From Platynereis dumerilii (Eukaryota > Annelida > Polychaeta > Phyllodocida > Nereididae): 64,000 nt of DNA. The stretch covers positions 2,790,001 through 2,854,000 of the forward strand of contig JAPTHN010000042.1 in NCBI GenBank assembly GCA_026936325.1. Direction: 5' to 3'. The notes below the pieces were generated by a model. It saw nothing but the letters and a program-made list of their open reading frames with translations, was not told the origin of the DNA and did not search any database. Position numbers and translations under genes: made by a program. Positions 1 through 12,072 of this stretch are shown here, in pieces (position 1 is the stretch's first letter; the number at the start of each line of letters is the position of its first letter).

Positions 1-1260
1 AAACAATTATCATGCAAATTGAATTTACAGAGTAAAGCAACTTTTCCTGCAGTTAAATCTATATATTTAGTTTTAAAAAGTATCAATATTGTAGGAAAAA
101 AAGTTCACAGTAGATAACCACAGATTTATCAGTCTGTGTCAATCGAGACATGTCGACAGATACTTATAGTCAAGTCATTTTTTTGTGGCAGTAAGTTTTT
201 GGCTGATAATTAAAAACATACCTTACCTTAAGTATTGGCATGTTGTAGCTATAGTTTTGAGGTAATCCCATTGGGATAACATTGCTGTCAACACAGCTCA
301 AGAAGCCATTTTCTTCTATTGCTGCTGTTGTGACGTCACCATTGTTTCAGTGATGTCATAGAGCCAACAATGCTGATGATATCACAACAGAAGGCTAAAA
401 ATAGCTCAAAATGTGCTGAAGAGCAGCAGCAATTTAGCATTGTAAGTGCCTGCATGATGTAGCTGGGGGATCATAGGACATCAATTTAGTCCAAATCATG
501 CTTAGTCATGGTATGCTCACCCTAATAAGCCAAAAATTAAATCTCAGACTTAATCATGGATTGTTTCACTGGCTAAAAACTTACTGCCAAAATAAAATGT
601 CTTGACTTTAGTGTCAAACACGCTGTGCGAAGCATCTAAAATTGACTCCTCTATCTGCACTTATGCAACATGAGAAAGGAAGGCAGCCTTTTGATTAAAT
701 ATAGTGAGTCATACCAATGTGGGAAAAGTGCACGTGTTTTACTGAATTTCAGGTCAGTTCGTCACATTTGATTGCTGCTTTAAGCGAGCAGTTTGCAGAA
801 CAAAGTTAAAGGAAAAACATGCAATGTATACATGTACATTAAGTAAGAAATAGCAGTAAAGTTCTTAGGTTTAGCTTTCTGAGAAACAAAAGTCAGCTTT
901 TAGTTCACTGCTTGACTAGTGGGTGGGTCTGGATTATGTACACGTTGCTCTTCGAGACACGACACGAAGAGCTATTATGCGCAGTTTGCCAAACACAAGT
1001 TACACCGAGTCTACTGGCGGTCTTAAAATAAATAACGTCTAGGGGGAGGATTTTTTTATAAATATAATTTTATTATAAGAAATCAATATTTTTCTTACGT
1101 TGCATGGTCAAAATAAATAATTACAACTCCTGGGTCTCCCTCCCCCACCCCGACTTACAGCGTTGACTAGTCTTATATATTTATGGAATACAATTTTGGT
1201 TAATACGGCATCTGCCAGCAAGGTGAATATGTAAAGGCAAGGTTTTCTTGTGCAATCACT
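1..1260. other. Intergenic sequence, no gene seen
   Basis: No convincing reading frame or RNA gene is visible. A perfect CRE-type palindrome (TGACGTCA) lies at 331-338, followed by near-matches TGATGTCA and TGATATCA within 60 bases. The rest is AT-rich and unremarkable. Confidence 0.5.
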
Positions 1261-1274
1261 CTTTCTGACTGGGG

Positions 1275-1530
1275 GGAGGGTTGGTCTAGTGGTAGCATGC
1301 TGGACTGCCAATCGCTGGGTCCAGGGTTCGAAACCAGCTCTTGCTGGGTCACCTTTGCCTATGTTGGACAGCTGTTTCAATCATCCTTCTCCTAATTGCT
1401 GTGTCCTCCTCCTGTCCTAATTAGCCAACCAAGTGCATAAATACAGGACGTAAAGCTCCGATCATCCATCCAGCGATCCACTCTTTCAGACTCATCCGTT
1501 TCAGCAGGATATCAAGAAGATGAGAACAAC
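1275..1530 (+). mobile_element. tRNA-derived SINE
   Basis: The head looks like a tRNA gene. An A-box-like TGGTCTAGTGG lies at about 1282-1292 and a B-box GGGTTCGAAACC at 1324-1335, about 40 bases apart as in an RNA polymerase III internal promoter. A loop reading CTGCCAA between them hints at a tRNA-Gly(GCC)-like source. The anticodon and acceptor stems do not pair well, so it is not a working tRNA. About 190 bases of non-tRNA body follow, as in a SINE. The 3' end is not sharply defined and no target duplication was found. Confidence 0.6.
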
Positions 1531-1899
1531 AACTTCTCATCTCTTGCACCTTGAAGATTTTGTAGATGCGAAAAGGCACAAAATGACAAATTACTCCTTA
1601 TGATCTGTCAGTTACTTTTACACCAAGTGATGATTTAGTATGGGTATTTGGTGCCATCCATGTAATATGCAGGCCTGACACACACAAACCTGAATTGATG
1701 ATTCTTCAACACATAATAATGTAAAAATGTAAATGAAAGTTCCAAATTCATTGGATGATCTGGGATGAAGGATTGAGAAGGCATACAATTGCTTAGGGCT
1801 GGACATAATTTATTTTTAGGGTCTCGCTTAGACCAACCCACAATTTTTCTGGCAATGGAAAAAAATGAATTACAACTGTTGTACTTATTTGTTTGACAT

Positions 1900-2051
1900 T
1901 ATATAAATATTGGATGGGAAGGAGTCCAATATAGAGTATAATTGGATGAAGAAAAGTTATATTGGATGAGGCGCAGCCGAATCCAATATAACTTTTCAGA
2001 ATCCAATTATACTCTATATTGGACGACTTACCATCCGATATCTTATATATT
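1900..2051. repeat. Near-perfect 150-bp palindrome
   Basis: The two halves are inverted copies built on the words CCAATATA and AAAAGTTATATTGG. They fold around a short GC-richer loop reading GAGGCGCAGCCGA near 1970-1980. Only a few mismatches interrupt the arms. This is a hairpin-forming element or MITE. The same CCAATATAACTTTT word recurs in direct orientation at 2443-2502, so the two are probably one family. No coding content. Confidence 0.75.
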
Positions 2052-2291
2052 CTCCATCCAATATAAGTTATATTTTCCTTTTAAGTTGACTTGCTGCAAA
2101 ATGGTCAAAAATATGCAATCAGATGTTTTGAATTTTCAGGATATGCTGCTAAGGTAGCATTTTTCCCCTCTCAATTGAAAAGAAAAAAAAAATAGCAAAA
2201 TTTAGAAGGGTATTTAATAAATTCTACCCCAGGCTTACATTACATGCAGCAGTAATTTTTAGTGTTCAAACCATGAAAGAGCAGGCAATGG

Positions 2292-2401
2292 TGACGTCAC
2301 CAAGTGCATTGTCAGTATGCTCTCATGACGTCATCAGTTGTGATGTCATAATGACAAGTTGACCATTATGACATCATCAGTGGTGACGTCACAATTGAAC
2401 A
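2292..2401. promoter_or_regulatory. Cluster of five CRE/ATF-like palindromes
   Basis: Perfect TGACGTCA occurs at 2292-2299, 2326-2333 and 2394-2401. One-base variants TGATGTCA (2341-2348) and TGACATCA (2369-2376) lie between them. Five bZIP-type sites in 110 bases of AT-rich DNA is dense. TGACGTCA is the known CREB/ATF site. Regulatory activity here is inference; the cluster may simply be the body of a repeat element. Confidence 0.45.
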
Positions 2402-2442
2402 ACAAGTAGGGAGCTGATTGTTCTTCATTTAAAAACTGTCTC

Positions 2443-2502
2443 GGATCCAATATAACTTTTTTAGGATCCAATATAACTTTTCAGGATCCAATATAACTTT
2501 TC
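2443..2502 (+). repeat. Three tandem copies of a 20-21-bp CCAATATAACTTTT unit
   Basis: GGATCCAATATAACTTTT starts at 2443, 2464 and 2484. The word is shared with the palindrome at 1900-2051. Together the two sites bracket the CRE-like cluster. Confidence 0.8.
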
Positions 2503-2920
2503 TCAGCATAATATAGCAATGATATTATCCAAGAATACTCGCTTGTGATTGGCTGACACAATCCAAGTGGAGAATATAATAAAAAGTTACGATCCCAGTT
2601 TTTCCTTCGTCCAACATTTTTTGAAGTAGTGCATGGAGTTTTGAGAAGATCCCAGAAATCTAAAGAATGAAAACTATATTGCTTGACCCCAGAAATCACA
2701 TTTTTCAAATTGTTCTTGAAAAAAAAAATGAGGTAAATTGTCCAATATTGTCCTTTACCAATAGTAGTTTTTTATGCCACATGGTAAATTAGAAGAGATT
2801 GAGCTGGAATCAGGATGGACAGCCAAGCAGATGGAAGTGACAACAGAAGTTCCATGCTGTGACTAAAAGTTGTGATGAAATTCAGTCAACAAGATATGCA
2901 CTGCACAGAGCTTTGGACTA

Positions 2921-3055
2921 CACTCTAAAAAATGTGGGGAAAAAATTGGTTTTTTAAATTCAAAAAATCCGTCTTGGTTTTTTGCATTGAAGCTGGTTTT
3001 TCAAAAAACCATTTAGAATCTAAAAAACCAATTTTGTCTGAATTTTTTTAGAGTG
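2921..3055. mobile_element. Palindromic MITE, CACTCTAAAAAA ends, copy 1
   Basis: The ends read CACTCTAAAAAA and TTTTTTTAGAGTG, flanked on both sides by TA (2919-2920 and 3056-3057). The body is one long inverted repeat rich in ATTGGTTTTTT and AAAAAACCAATTTT. A TA target duplication fits a Tc1/mariner-type non-autonomous element. Related copies lie at 30304-30451 and 63039-63260. Confidence 0.8.
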
Positions 3056-3059
3056 TATC

Positions 3060-4125
3060 ACTTCTGCAGTAACGGAGGCAAATGCAATTCCAGTGCCCTT
3101 CAGACTTATCTCCACGAGTGAATTTTTTTTAGAAAGGACAATTTAGTGCTGTCAGAATCCTCTTGTATTAAAATACATCGTTGATTGCACAGCTGCCGAC
3201 CAACAAACTAATATTCTATATAGATATTGCTGGAGTGCAACTAAATTTATTAATCTGCAAATTTATATGGTGCTACTGTGCAGATGAGAACATTGCAAAA
3301 CTAACAAGAGCCCAAATAGATTCCTGCCTAACTATTGCAATGCACTTGTTTTTCATGGTCACACAATGATTTCAGCCAAATTGAAATTCAGCTGACAGGG
3401 ATCAAATATCATGACGCAGAACAGAATATTGCTAATCAAAATGTCATCAGCCTTTTCCTCTCTCCATTGTAAACATTCTGGGCATGCACTTGATCAGTTT
3501 GCAGAAGAATACAAGAATCTTAAAAATGAAGGAAGTGTTCAAAAATCTTAATAGGAAATATTGGAGGCAAGCATTTGTCATTATTGAACAATCGACATTA
3601 ATGTTTTTTTCTATTGCTTAAACTTTTCAATTGTGTCTCTTGCTTAACCAGCAATTAAAAAGTAGGGATATTTTCAGAGGAAAGAGGAAATATTTGAAGT
3701 AATGAATCACAGTCGGTACTTTTGAAGCGAAACAAAAAGTTGACAACTCATCAGCATTCTTTCTTTGACTTCCTCAAAATAACTATTCGTCTCTGTTTCA
3801 TTGTTTTTTGCACTTACTTAAGTATATTTTTCTCCTTTCAATTTACCACAAAGCATTCAGAGGGGTGTCACTTGCTACTATATTACATTACTGCGTGTAC
3901 TAAAACAACAGTATTCCCAACAAAAAAAAAACAATTAAAAAACACATCAAATGGCTTCATTTTGATTTTGACTTTTCCGTCCTAAACAAACGCGTACGCT
4001 ATTATATTTTTAGCAAGGATGACACATCATGAGCCACAAAACAGCAGTAATTCCTGTCCATCCTCATTTCTCCTTGCAACATCCAAGAGCAACTAAAGGT
4101 TGCAACAATTACCTACTCCTCAAAT
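3060..4125. other. AT-rich sequence, no gene seen
   Basis: There are short open frames only, none with recognisable domain content or codon pattern. No repeat boundary could be assigned. Confidence 0.4.
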
Positions 4126-5230
4126 ATGTATAGGTGTGGTGCTCAGGCAACAGTCAGCCGTACTCGTACTGATCCCTTGGGCCTGTTCTCCAAGAGGCAG
4201 TTTTTAGTTTGTATTAGCACTTTGGATAATACATCAGTTTACAAAACTGATGGCTCTTGCATACAGGATGAATGTAGCCATCACAGGGTTATGAAGAAAT
4301 ATTATTCCATGCATACAGGCCGTTATGAGGTGGGCAAAGAGACATTGCATTATAATTTCGTGAAGCAGTGTGTACTAACATGTCATTTGTCATTTTGTCT
4401 TATTTCCAGGTTTTCCCGCTCATTGTCACATAAACATTTGATTGTTGTCATGTAAGTAAATGATGTTGTTTCTTATTAAATGCATGCTACGAATCAGCCT
4501 TTTTAAAATATAGTGTTCAGGAAAAACCTTCTTGTGGTAATTGCCCTCTCATATCCTTCATCACTCATTTTATAGTAGTTTGTTGTTATGTGTTAAACAA
4601 TCATCAATAAGAACTTCCATGTGTTGTAGATCCGTAGTCTCATCATCATGGTTTTTCATCCGCGTCAGTGCGTCACCCCCTCTCCCAGAAGCTGGTCATA
4701 TTCACATTATTATAATGATGAATGTTTGGTTTTGATGCTTACTTGCTTTGACGGATGATCCTACTGGGAATTATCAACCAAATGTTACCTGCTCCTGTTA
4801 GGTTTTTTTGGCGCAAGAGAATGTTTCTCTTTACTTGACCAGAGTAAGTTATGTAGATGTCAAGAGGATATGTGACATTTAGGCATTTCTCACCTTTCTA
4901 CAATTCCAACAAGTAGATTGTGTATTCTACATATTAGCAGTGGTAGATTTATGTATTTAATTTCATATGACAAATGATGATGAATGCTAAGTGTTAGGGA
5001 AACCACAAACTTCGTATGTACGGGAGCAGTTAGGTCTGCTGATCTATAATATCCACAGTGTTCCCATCATCCACTAAAAGAGCTGCATAACTATGACCAT
5101 AAGTCTTGATTAGGAGCCAGTTAACAGATGCTCCCAATCTGTCAGAGGTGAAAATTCCTGCATGACGAGCATAAGGCAAAATTCGGCGGAGTATTATGGC
5201 CGCAGCACAAAGAAGTTGTAGTATTTATAG
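4126..5230 (+). repeat. Element I, partial copy 1 (core and right arm only)
   Basis: The first copy of the array unit lacks its left arm. The core (4126-4470) holds a 73-codon open frame (4171-4389), rich in Cys and His, that recurs in later units. The right arm (about 5055-5230) is the reverse complement of the left arms of later units. Read on the minus strand, it carries the conserved ASVNWLLIKTYGHSY frame. A pyrimidine tract ending in CAG just after the core frame (near 4410) resembles a splice acceptor. I do not recognise the protein. Whether this is a transposon or a decayed duplicated gene is open. Confidence 0.6.
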
Positions 5231-5279
5231 TAGTACACCTAGGTTTAAGGCTACGTACAGTGTTAACGTATACCAGTTG

Positions 5280-7080
5280 TAAGACTATTCTGTCAAAATC
5301 CTTCAATCGAAATAATTTTATTTAATGCCTAGAAATAAAGCAATATCTGAAAACATTATATTTGGTCCATAAGTTACTTAAAAGTGAAATGAGTAAAAAA
5401 AAAAGTCTGATGTGCAATTTTGCCATGCTCTATGCCAAGCACTAGAAAATCATTCACAGCACGATATTCTTTTTTTTTCAAAATGTAATTGGAGCAAATT
5501 TGGTTCTGAACCCTAAAATGCTAATACCTTCAAACATGAAAATTGTGACAAAATTCCAAAGCCTTCATGATCTGTTTGCCAAGTATCACATCTCTGAGAG
5601 ACAACCCTGAGTGATGCGGAGGTAAACATTGTCCTCTGTTGAAATTTTATGAAGGACAAATTGATTCCATAATTGGTTCCTTTAATGACACAGATGACTC
5701 TCTTTTGTTGTCATTTAGAAAATTTTGTCTGTTGAAATAAAGTTGCTTTTTCAAATTGAATCAAGACAACGGAACATATTTCATTTTCAATGTGATGGAA
5801 GAATTATTATATTATTTTGCTTTTAACTTGTTTTATACTTTACACTGTTAACATATATATTTTCATCAATTTTAATTTGTATATATATATATTGTATGCT
5901 TTTACATTTTTTCCCATCTTATGGGAGTTGAAACAAATAAATAAGATAAAAGATAAGCAGAGTCAACTGAACACACTCTGTACTCCCATGTACCTTCTTT
6001 TAAAAGAGCAGTCTCTTAAATTTTTTAAAATGTATAATCCTAGCTAAAACCGACATAGAACCTTAAATAAAAAACTTTGTTTTCTCTCAAAATCCAAAGT
6101 GCAAAAACACCTTTTAAATAAGAACTTCATCTGATTAATAGCAAGACAAACCGGGCAGCATCCGCTGAAAATTGCTAACCCAATTAGGATATTAGCATTG
6201 AAGAATTTTGTCTGCAACTGGGCTTTTTAATTTATTAAAATGAAGATTGAATTAGATACAATTTGAAATTTGGTGGCATTCTCCAAGTCAAGAATTTTAA
6301 GAAAGGCGACCTGGTGCCATAATTGGTTTCTTTTAAAGATGCACAAGAAATTCTTTTTGTCATAGAAAAAATTTGGTTAATTATAATAAAATTCTTTCTA
6401 AAATTATCATAAAGTTTCAAAAGATCGAAAGGTAGGACAGATTTATGATTTCATTTGTTTGAATCCAGTCAATAGAAAATATTTCTTATTAGATTTGAAG
6501 GAAAACTTATTATAAAAGACAAACAGTGTCATCTGAACGTACTTTGTAGTCTCTTTTGTGATGCACAGTGAGTGAACTTGGCACTCGGTGCAATTTTCTT
6601 GGTGTAGTACGGTAGGAAATGGCCGATAAACATTTCAAATCCGTGATATGTGGGGTTCGGCCCTTCTCCACTATCGACGCCAATAACAAATTAATCTATT
6701 GCAATTGCTCTTAAATTCAATCAGAATTGGAAAATAAACCATCCAGACTAAAACTGACAAGACAGCTTGAAGAAAAACCATGTTTTTTCACATAATCCAA
6801 AGTGCTTATTCCACTTCAAGCAAACCTTATGGCACCAGCTGAAAATTGCTAACTAAATTGTTTTCTTCATAACTGGATCTTGACATTGAAGAGAGTTTGT
6901 CTGCAGTGACTGGAGTTTTTATTGAATTATAGAAATTCAAGATTGAAATAGATGCAATTTTGGGATTTAGAGGAATAGCTCAAACTGTATTAGATTTCTT
7001 CACAGATTTGAAGGAAATAAAGAGCAATAAAGGACAGTGCAGTCGGTCACTAAAGTTTTCTTAACCAGCAGTCTTCACAA
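5280..7080. repeat. Rearranged B-block pieces, mostly inverted
   Basis: The first ~200 bases match the start of the flank block that follows the right arms of units 1 and 2. From about 5490 the sequence is in the opposite orientation. 5490-5700 is the reverse complement of the 3' part of block B (compare 18340-18540), and 6080-6220 that of its 5' part. A second, more diverged inverted copy runs from about 6240 to 6910. Large deletions separate the matching pieces. Confidence 0.6.
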
Positions 7081-7382
7081 GCAACTGAAATAAACAGAGT
7101 AGGCAAGCTGCTCAAACTTACTCTCCAATATTGTCCATAATGTCCGGTAATGTTAAATTTACAATAGAAATTCTAGTCTTCACTATGTGTTTAAATCATG
7201 ATAGCAAATCGATATATACTGTACATCCTTTTACGAGAATATTTTGAACAAGTTCAGATTAATCTTAATTATAGAGGATGTGATAAAAATACAAAATAAA
7301 TTGTACAGTACTCATGCTAATGATATGGACATGGTACCATGACTCATGAGCAATAACTTTTGCTGCAAAATTGTTTGTTTCT

Positions 7383-7724
7383 CCCTTCAGGTCTGAACAC
7401 AAATGAAAGGGGACAGAGGAGACAAGCTGTTAAAAACTCACTCTCCTCAATTATACAGAGAGACTCTCCATAATGTCCATAAGCTCCCATAGGCAACAGG
7501 ACTTACGTTGTTCCCTTGGGTTGTTCTTCAAGAGGCAATGTTTGGTTTGTATTAGCACTTTGGATAATACATCAGTTGACAGAACTGATGGCTCTTGCAT
7601 AAAAAATGAATGTAGCCATCACAGCTTTATGAAGAAATATTATTCCATGCATACCAGCCGTTATGAGGTGGGCAGAGAAACATTGCATTATAATTTCATG
7701 AAACAGTGTGCAATAACATAATTT
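7383..7724 (+). repeat. Element I core, copy 2, cut by a LINE
   Basis: This copy aligns to the core at 4126-4470 and 16235-16660. The Cys/His-rich frame is again open over most of its length. The match stops at about 7724, where the LINE copy begins. Confidence 0.7.
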
Positions 7725-7729
7725 GTCAA

Positions 7730-9540
7730 TGGAGGTATTCGCTTCTTATCGGTAAAGAATAGACAATAGACAATAGACAAATGTTTATTTTAAGTCGACG
7801 CACAGGTTACACGAAAACATTAGCTTGAAGCTATTTGCCGACTAGGCCAAACAAACAATTGAATAGTAACAATTAATTAATGGATAAAAACAGTGTGGGA
7901 TGTAAATATAAAATTGTAAAATTGAAAAATTAAGAGTCATTTCTGCACAAAGCACACTTGCATTGAACACCTCTATACTTGTCTAAATTTAGACGATTGA
8001 TACCAGGATTTGTGTTTACTAATGTCTTCGTGTTGGTATCGAGGCTGTTCCATAGCCTGGGCCCCAGCGATCTGAGGGAATGCAGGCCGTAGATGGTCGT
8101 TCTGACGCTAGGGACAAGGAAGGAGGGTCCCCTTCTTGATTCCATAGACCTCACTTTAAAAATGTCATTCATGTATTTGGGCCCTATGCCCCTTAAACAT
8201 TTGAACATTTCCTGTAAAATACATTTTTCTCTTTTAAGTTCGATAGTGTCCATATTGGCCTTCGCCAAGAGTTCTAAGTAGGGTGCCTCGTAATCATTGT
8301 ATACAAATCTTAGGCCCCTGAAAAGAATCATCTCCATTTTGTCCTTAAGACGTTTACTGCTAAAATGGTACAATGCTGCGCAGTATAAGAACTGTGACAG
8401 AATAAAACTTCTAACAATTGTAAGCTTGCAGTCCTCAGTAAGGTATCTTGAAAGGCGTTTTAACGCCTGAAGTTTGGCATTCGCTTTGGTACATTTTTGT
8501 CTAACATGCTTGTTGAAATTCAGACTCCTATCGACATACACTCCGAGCAGCTTGGCTCCATCTTGGCTTTCCAAAGTAATACCATTAGCATTAACCACAT
8601 GAACTTCTAAGTTTTCCTTGTTATTTGGACATAGTAACATAAATTGAAATTTGCTCACATTGGCTTTCATTAAATTTTCATCAAACCACTTAACTAGTAT
8701 TCCAAGAGACTCTCTAATAGAAGCAATAGTCTCTGCCTTTGTTTTTCCAGTAACCGAGATACTAGTATCATCCGCATAGTTACATGGGGTGATATTTCTA
8801 TCGCTTAGCAACAACAGAAGGTCATTCACGTAAAGATTAAAACAATGTGGACCGACCACGCTTCCCTGCGGCACACCCTTGTTGAGAATAGCCCATTCGC
8901 TGGTGTTATTCTGTACCTTAACTCTCTGACTTCTGCCAGTGAGGTAACTCTTTAAGAGATCGCTCGCATCATTACTGAAATTATATCGTTTTAATTTCTC
9001 AACAAGAAGGGTGTGCGGCAGGCAATCGAAGGCCTTAGACAGGTCAGACATAATTATGCCTACGTACAATTTTCTGTCCAGAGCATGTTTCCATGTTTCG
9101 GTGGCATGTAAAAGTACTGAGTGGCATCCCATGTCTTTCCGATAAGCTGACAAATATTTTGAGTACACCGATTCCAAATGGGGATGCATTTGATTGGCTA
9201 GGACAGTCTCGAAGATTTTGGAGATACATGTTAAAATGCTTACCGGCCTAAAATTTGTCCATGACAGCCTTGATTTAGATTTGTGTACAGGAATTACTTC
9301 AGCTTTTTTGAGGGAGTCTGGGAACATGCTCTGGTCAATCATTTTGTTTATAGTGTTACACAATATAGGAGCCATGACATTGCTACTACATTTCATTGCT
9401 TTTGCAGGAATTTTGTCATAACCAGTAGCCTTGCTACAATCAAGACTGTTAAGGATTTTACATACATTGGCAACACAAGAATGCTTGAAATCAAAAGTCT
9501 TTGCATTAACAGATTCAACAGAAATCCAATGCAGTCAAAA
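7730..9540 (-). mobile_element. LINE of the Jockey superfamily (CR1-like), 5'-truncated
   Basis: On the minus strand the element starts inside the region just before reverse transcriptase (about 9540), runs through the RT ORF and a ~180-base 3' UTR, and ends in a short repeat. That repeat is four copies of a 7-base TCTATTG-type unit at about 7757-7780. Short tandem 3' tails instead of poly(A) are typical of CR1-like LINEs. The endonuclease half is missing, the usual result of incomplete reverse transcription. It interrupts core copy 2 of element I on one side and meets B-block sequence on the other, so it is younger than the array. A target duplication is not clear. Confidence 0.8.
7930..9525 (-). 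pseudogene. Reverse transcriptase ORF of the CR1-like LINE
   Basis: The frame is open for 488 residues from its first Met. It continues about 40 codons further upstream in frame with the family-typical KATGYDKIP motif. Counting from the Met, RT landmarks appear in order: FRPVS (49-53), motif A SDLSKAFD (117-124), PQGS (176-179), the catalytic YADD (207-210) and KLLGVYVD near 285. The C-terminus is Cys-rich (CKCALC). All polymerase residues I can check are intact and I see no internal stop, so this copy is fairly young. Only the upstream endonuclease is lost. It copies its own RNA by target-primed reverse transcription in relatives; alone this fragment cannot transpose. Confidence 0.88.
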
Positions 9541-9599
9541 CAATTCTGCCAAATTCTCACGCTGTTTCAAATTCAATCTTGACTTTTTAATTCAAGGTG

Positions 9600-11200
9600 A
9601 TGATATCTTATACAGTTAGAACAATTCTTCTGAATTCTCAAATTGTATCTAATTCAATCTTCACTTTAATTCTTTAAAAAGCCCAATCACTGAAGACAAA
9701 CATTCTTCAACGTCAGAATCCTCTTTTCAGGAAAGTAATTGGGTTAGCAATTTTCAGTTGATGCTGCCAGGTTTGTCTTGCTGTTAATCAGATGAAGTTC
9801 TTGTTTGAAGGGTGAGTTTGCACTTTTGATTTTGGGAGAAAAAGAGGTTTTTCGTAAAGCTGCCATGTTTGTTTCAGTCTCGATGATTCACTTTTAAATT
9901 CTGATTAAATTTAAGAGATTCATCTTTTTTAAAACTGAAGCAATCTCTATTATAGAATATTCTTTGTGATTCCAATAATTGAGAAAGGCTGAATATCACA
10001 ATAACTGATTTTAAAATATTATGCAATCACTTCTCATACACATATCGATCGGGGTAACCGGGCGCCAAATTATTAGGCAACTACAATTTTTAACATGAGC
10101 TACATATGTCTGATTAAGTTACCACTCAGTGATGATGTGTCATGATCATACCCAATACTTTCAATGTTAATTTGATTTAAGGAGACTAATCCCGCTTGTT
10201 GGTGAAAGCCAAACGAAAGGATTATGTATATGATTTTCACTCTGAAATCAGTTTTGACAAGTCAAATGGCCTTCTATTGATCATGACTAATCAAACAGCC
10301 TCTATGTTTCCCATGTTGATGTGGAGAAAATTACACTTCATCAGCTATCATTAGTCAAGAAATGCATTTTTCACAGTGAACTGATCCTCATTGTGTCTAT
10401 ATCAAAGTGGAAGGCTGTAATGATTTTCATTGGTGTAGAATAGTTTAATACACTCGCAAAACAGCAAGTGGAGTAAACAGTGACGTAAATCGCACAGGCG
10501 AGTACAAAGTATACTTATAATTCTTCTTTCAAATCCAAGATGAAATATTTTCTGTTGTCCTGATACAAGCAAATGAGTAGATAACCTATATATATAGGGA
10601 AAGAAAATACATTCAACTTACAAAATTGATTAGTATAAGAACCCCATGAAGAATTACACCACAAATGCTTCTTGTGCTTGATTTTCCAAAACATTCTGAT
10701 GATTCAAAATAGCAACTTTTATTACATGTATAATGTACTAAAACGGAGTGTCTTTTGCATTTTTTGAAGGAAACTAATTATGAAATCAGTTTGTCCTTCA
10801 TAAAATTTCTGAAATGGAGAACGATGTTTACCCATGCATCACTTTCGTCTGTCTCTTTGACATGTGATACTTTGCAAACAGATCATGAAGGCTTACAAGT
10901 TTTGTCACAATTTCAATATTTGAAGGTTTTAGCTTTTTTGGGTCAATTCCCTGAAATTTTTCAAAAGAACACCACAAAAATTTTTTGAGCCATTTTTATG
11001 TATGTTGGGCATAACAAATGTAAATATCAAATTAAAGATTTCCTCCAATGTAGAATTCAACGTTAATAAGGACCAAGCAAGCAATGATTGCAGTTGCATT
11101 GTGAAGTAACCATTTCCAAGTATTGACAGAACTGTAGATTTTATTGCGAATATCTTGTAAAAATACTTTTACAAAATGTTGTGGTATATTTCATGTGCTC
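9600..11200 (+). repeat. Block B of unit 1
   Basis: The block aligns with 17570-18760 and 23630-24850. Shared landmarks are GGTTAGCAATTTTCAG near 9740, a Leu/Phe-rich frame at 10780-10945 containing CDTLQTDHEGL, and the closing stretch that leads into the left arm of element I. It carries an extra ~300-base segment (about 10130-10440) absent from units 2 and 3. Part of that segment recurs at 49310-49520. It lacks the MITE found in the other two units at its 3' end. Confidence 0.7.
10130..10440. repeat. Segment inserted in block B, second copy at 49.3 kb
   Basis: Units 2 and 3 run directly from ATGATGA into TTTTCATTAG where unit 1 has this extra sequence. About 230 bases match 49310-49520 in the same orientation, including the 20-mer at 10314 (ATGTTGATGTGGAGAAAATT-like). 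It is probably a mobile element, but no terminal repeats are evident. Confidence 0.5.
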
Positions 11201-12072
11201 AACATTGTACTTTTGTCATACTATAGTACTCCTAAACGAGTCTTCTTTGTGCTGCAGTAATATTAAGCTGTAATTTGCCTTATACTGGTCATGCAGGAAT
11301 TTTCACCTCCGACAGATTGGGAGCATCTGTTAACTGGTTCCTAATAAAGAATTATGGTCATAGTTATGCAGCTGTTCTAGTGGAAGATGGGTAACATAGC
11401 TGCTGCTTACAACCATACATATTATATCTGTGGTTTTACTAAAACTTAGAATTTATCATAAACAATTGAATATACCTATGTTTTAGCATAATTCCGACTT
11501 CAATTAGGATAGCTAGGTTCCTTTTTAGAAAAGTTAAAGTCTGCATGTTCTACAATACGAAATGTGATAATGTTTTACAGAACGAAGAGACAGAAAACAT
11601 CCTCAAGTCCCACTAAATGCTCAAAGGACCATGTAACATTTGGCCGATGTGTCCCAAATGGCTCATCAATCAAGGCTGAAGAGTGATATGAACATCAAAA
11701 ACCCACTTACATTGTATTGCAAATATTATCAAGTTGTCAGGGGAGAGATGAAACAATAATTTCATAAGACTATGAGTCAACAACAAAATCACTCCCCGAA
11801 GAAAATATACAGTGAAGAATTTCTAGGATCCGCCCGTTACGTATTAATTATTTTTGTATGCAGAAAACTCTTGAGCTAGAAATATTATGTTTACAAGTGG
11901 TATATTTGTCTAATGTTTTGGTCTTGTGTTCTGCCATTCTCAAACATGTGATGTTGATTGATGGCATTGTTAACTTGTAGAGTATGTGACTCAACTGCTT
12001 TCTTCATAGCAAGGGGTACATGACTACATGTGTGATATATTTTGTGTCTCCAAGATACATACTGATGAATAG

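Noticed and set aside
1275-1350. A functional tRNA gene
   Set aside because: A- and B-box words are present but the anticodon and acceptor stems do not pair, and a SINE-like body follows.
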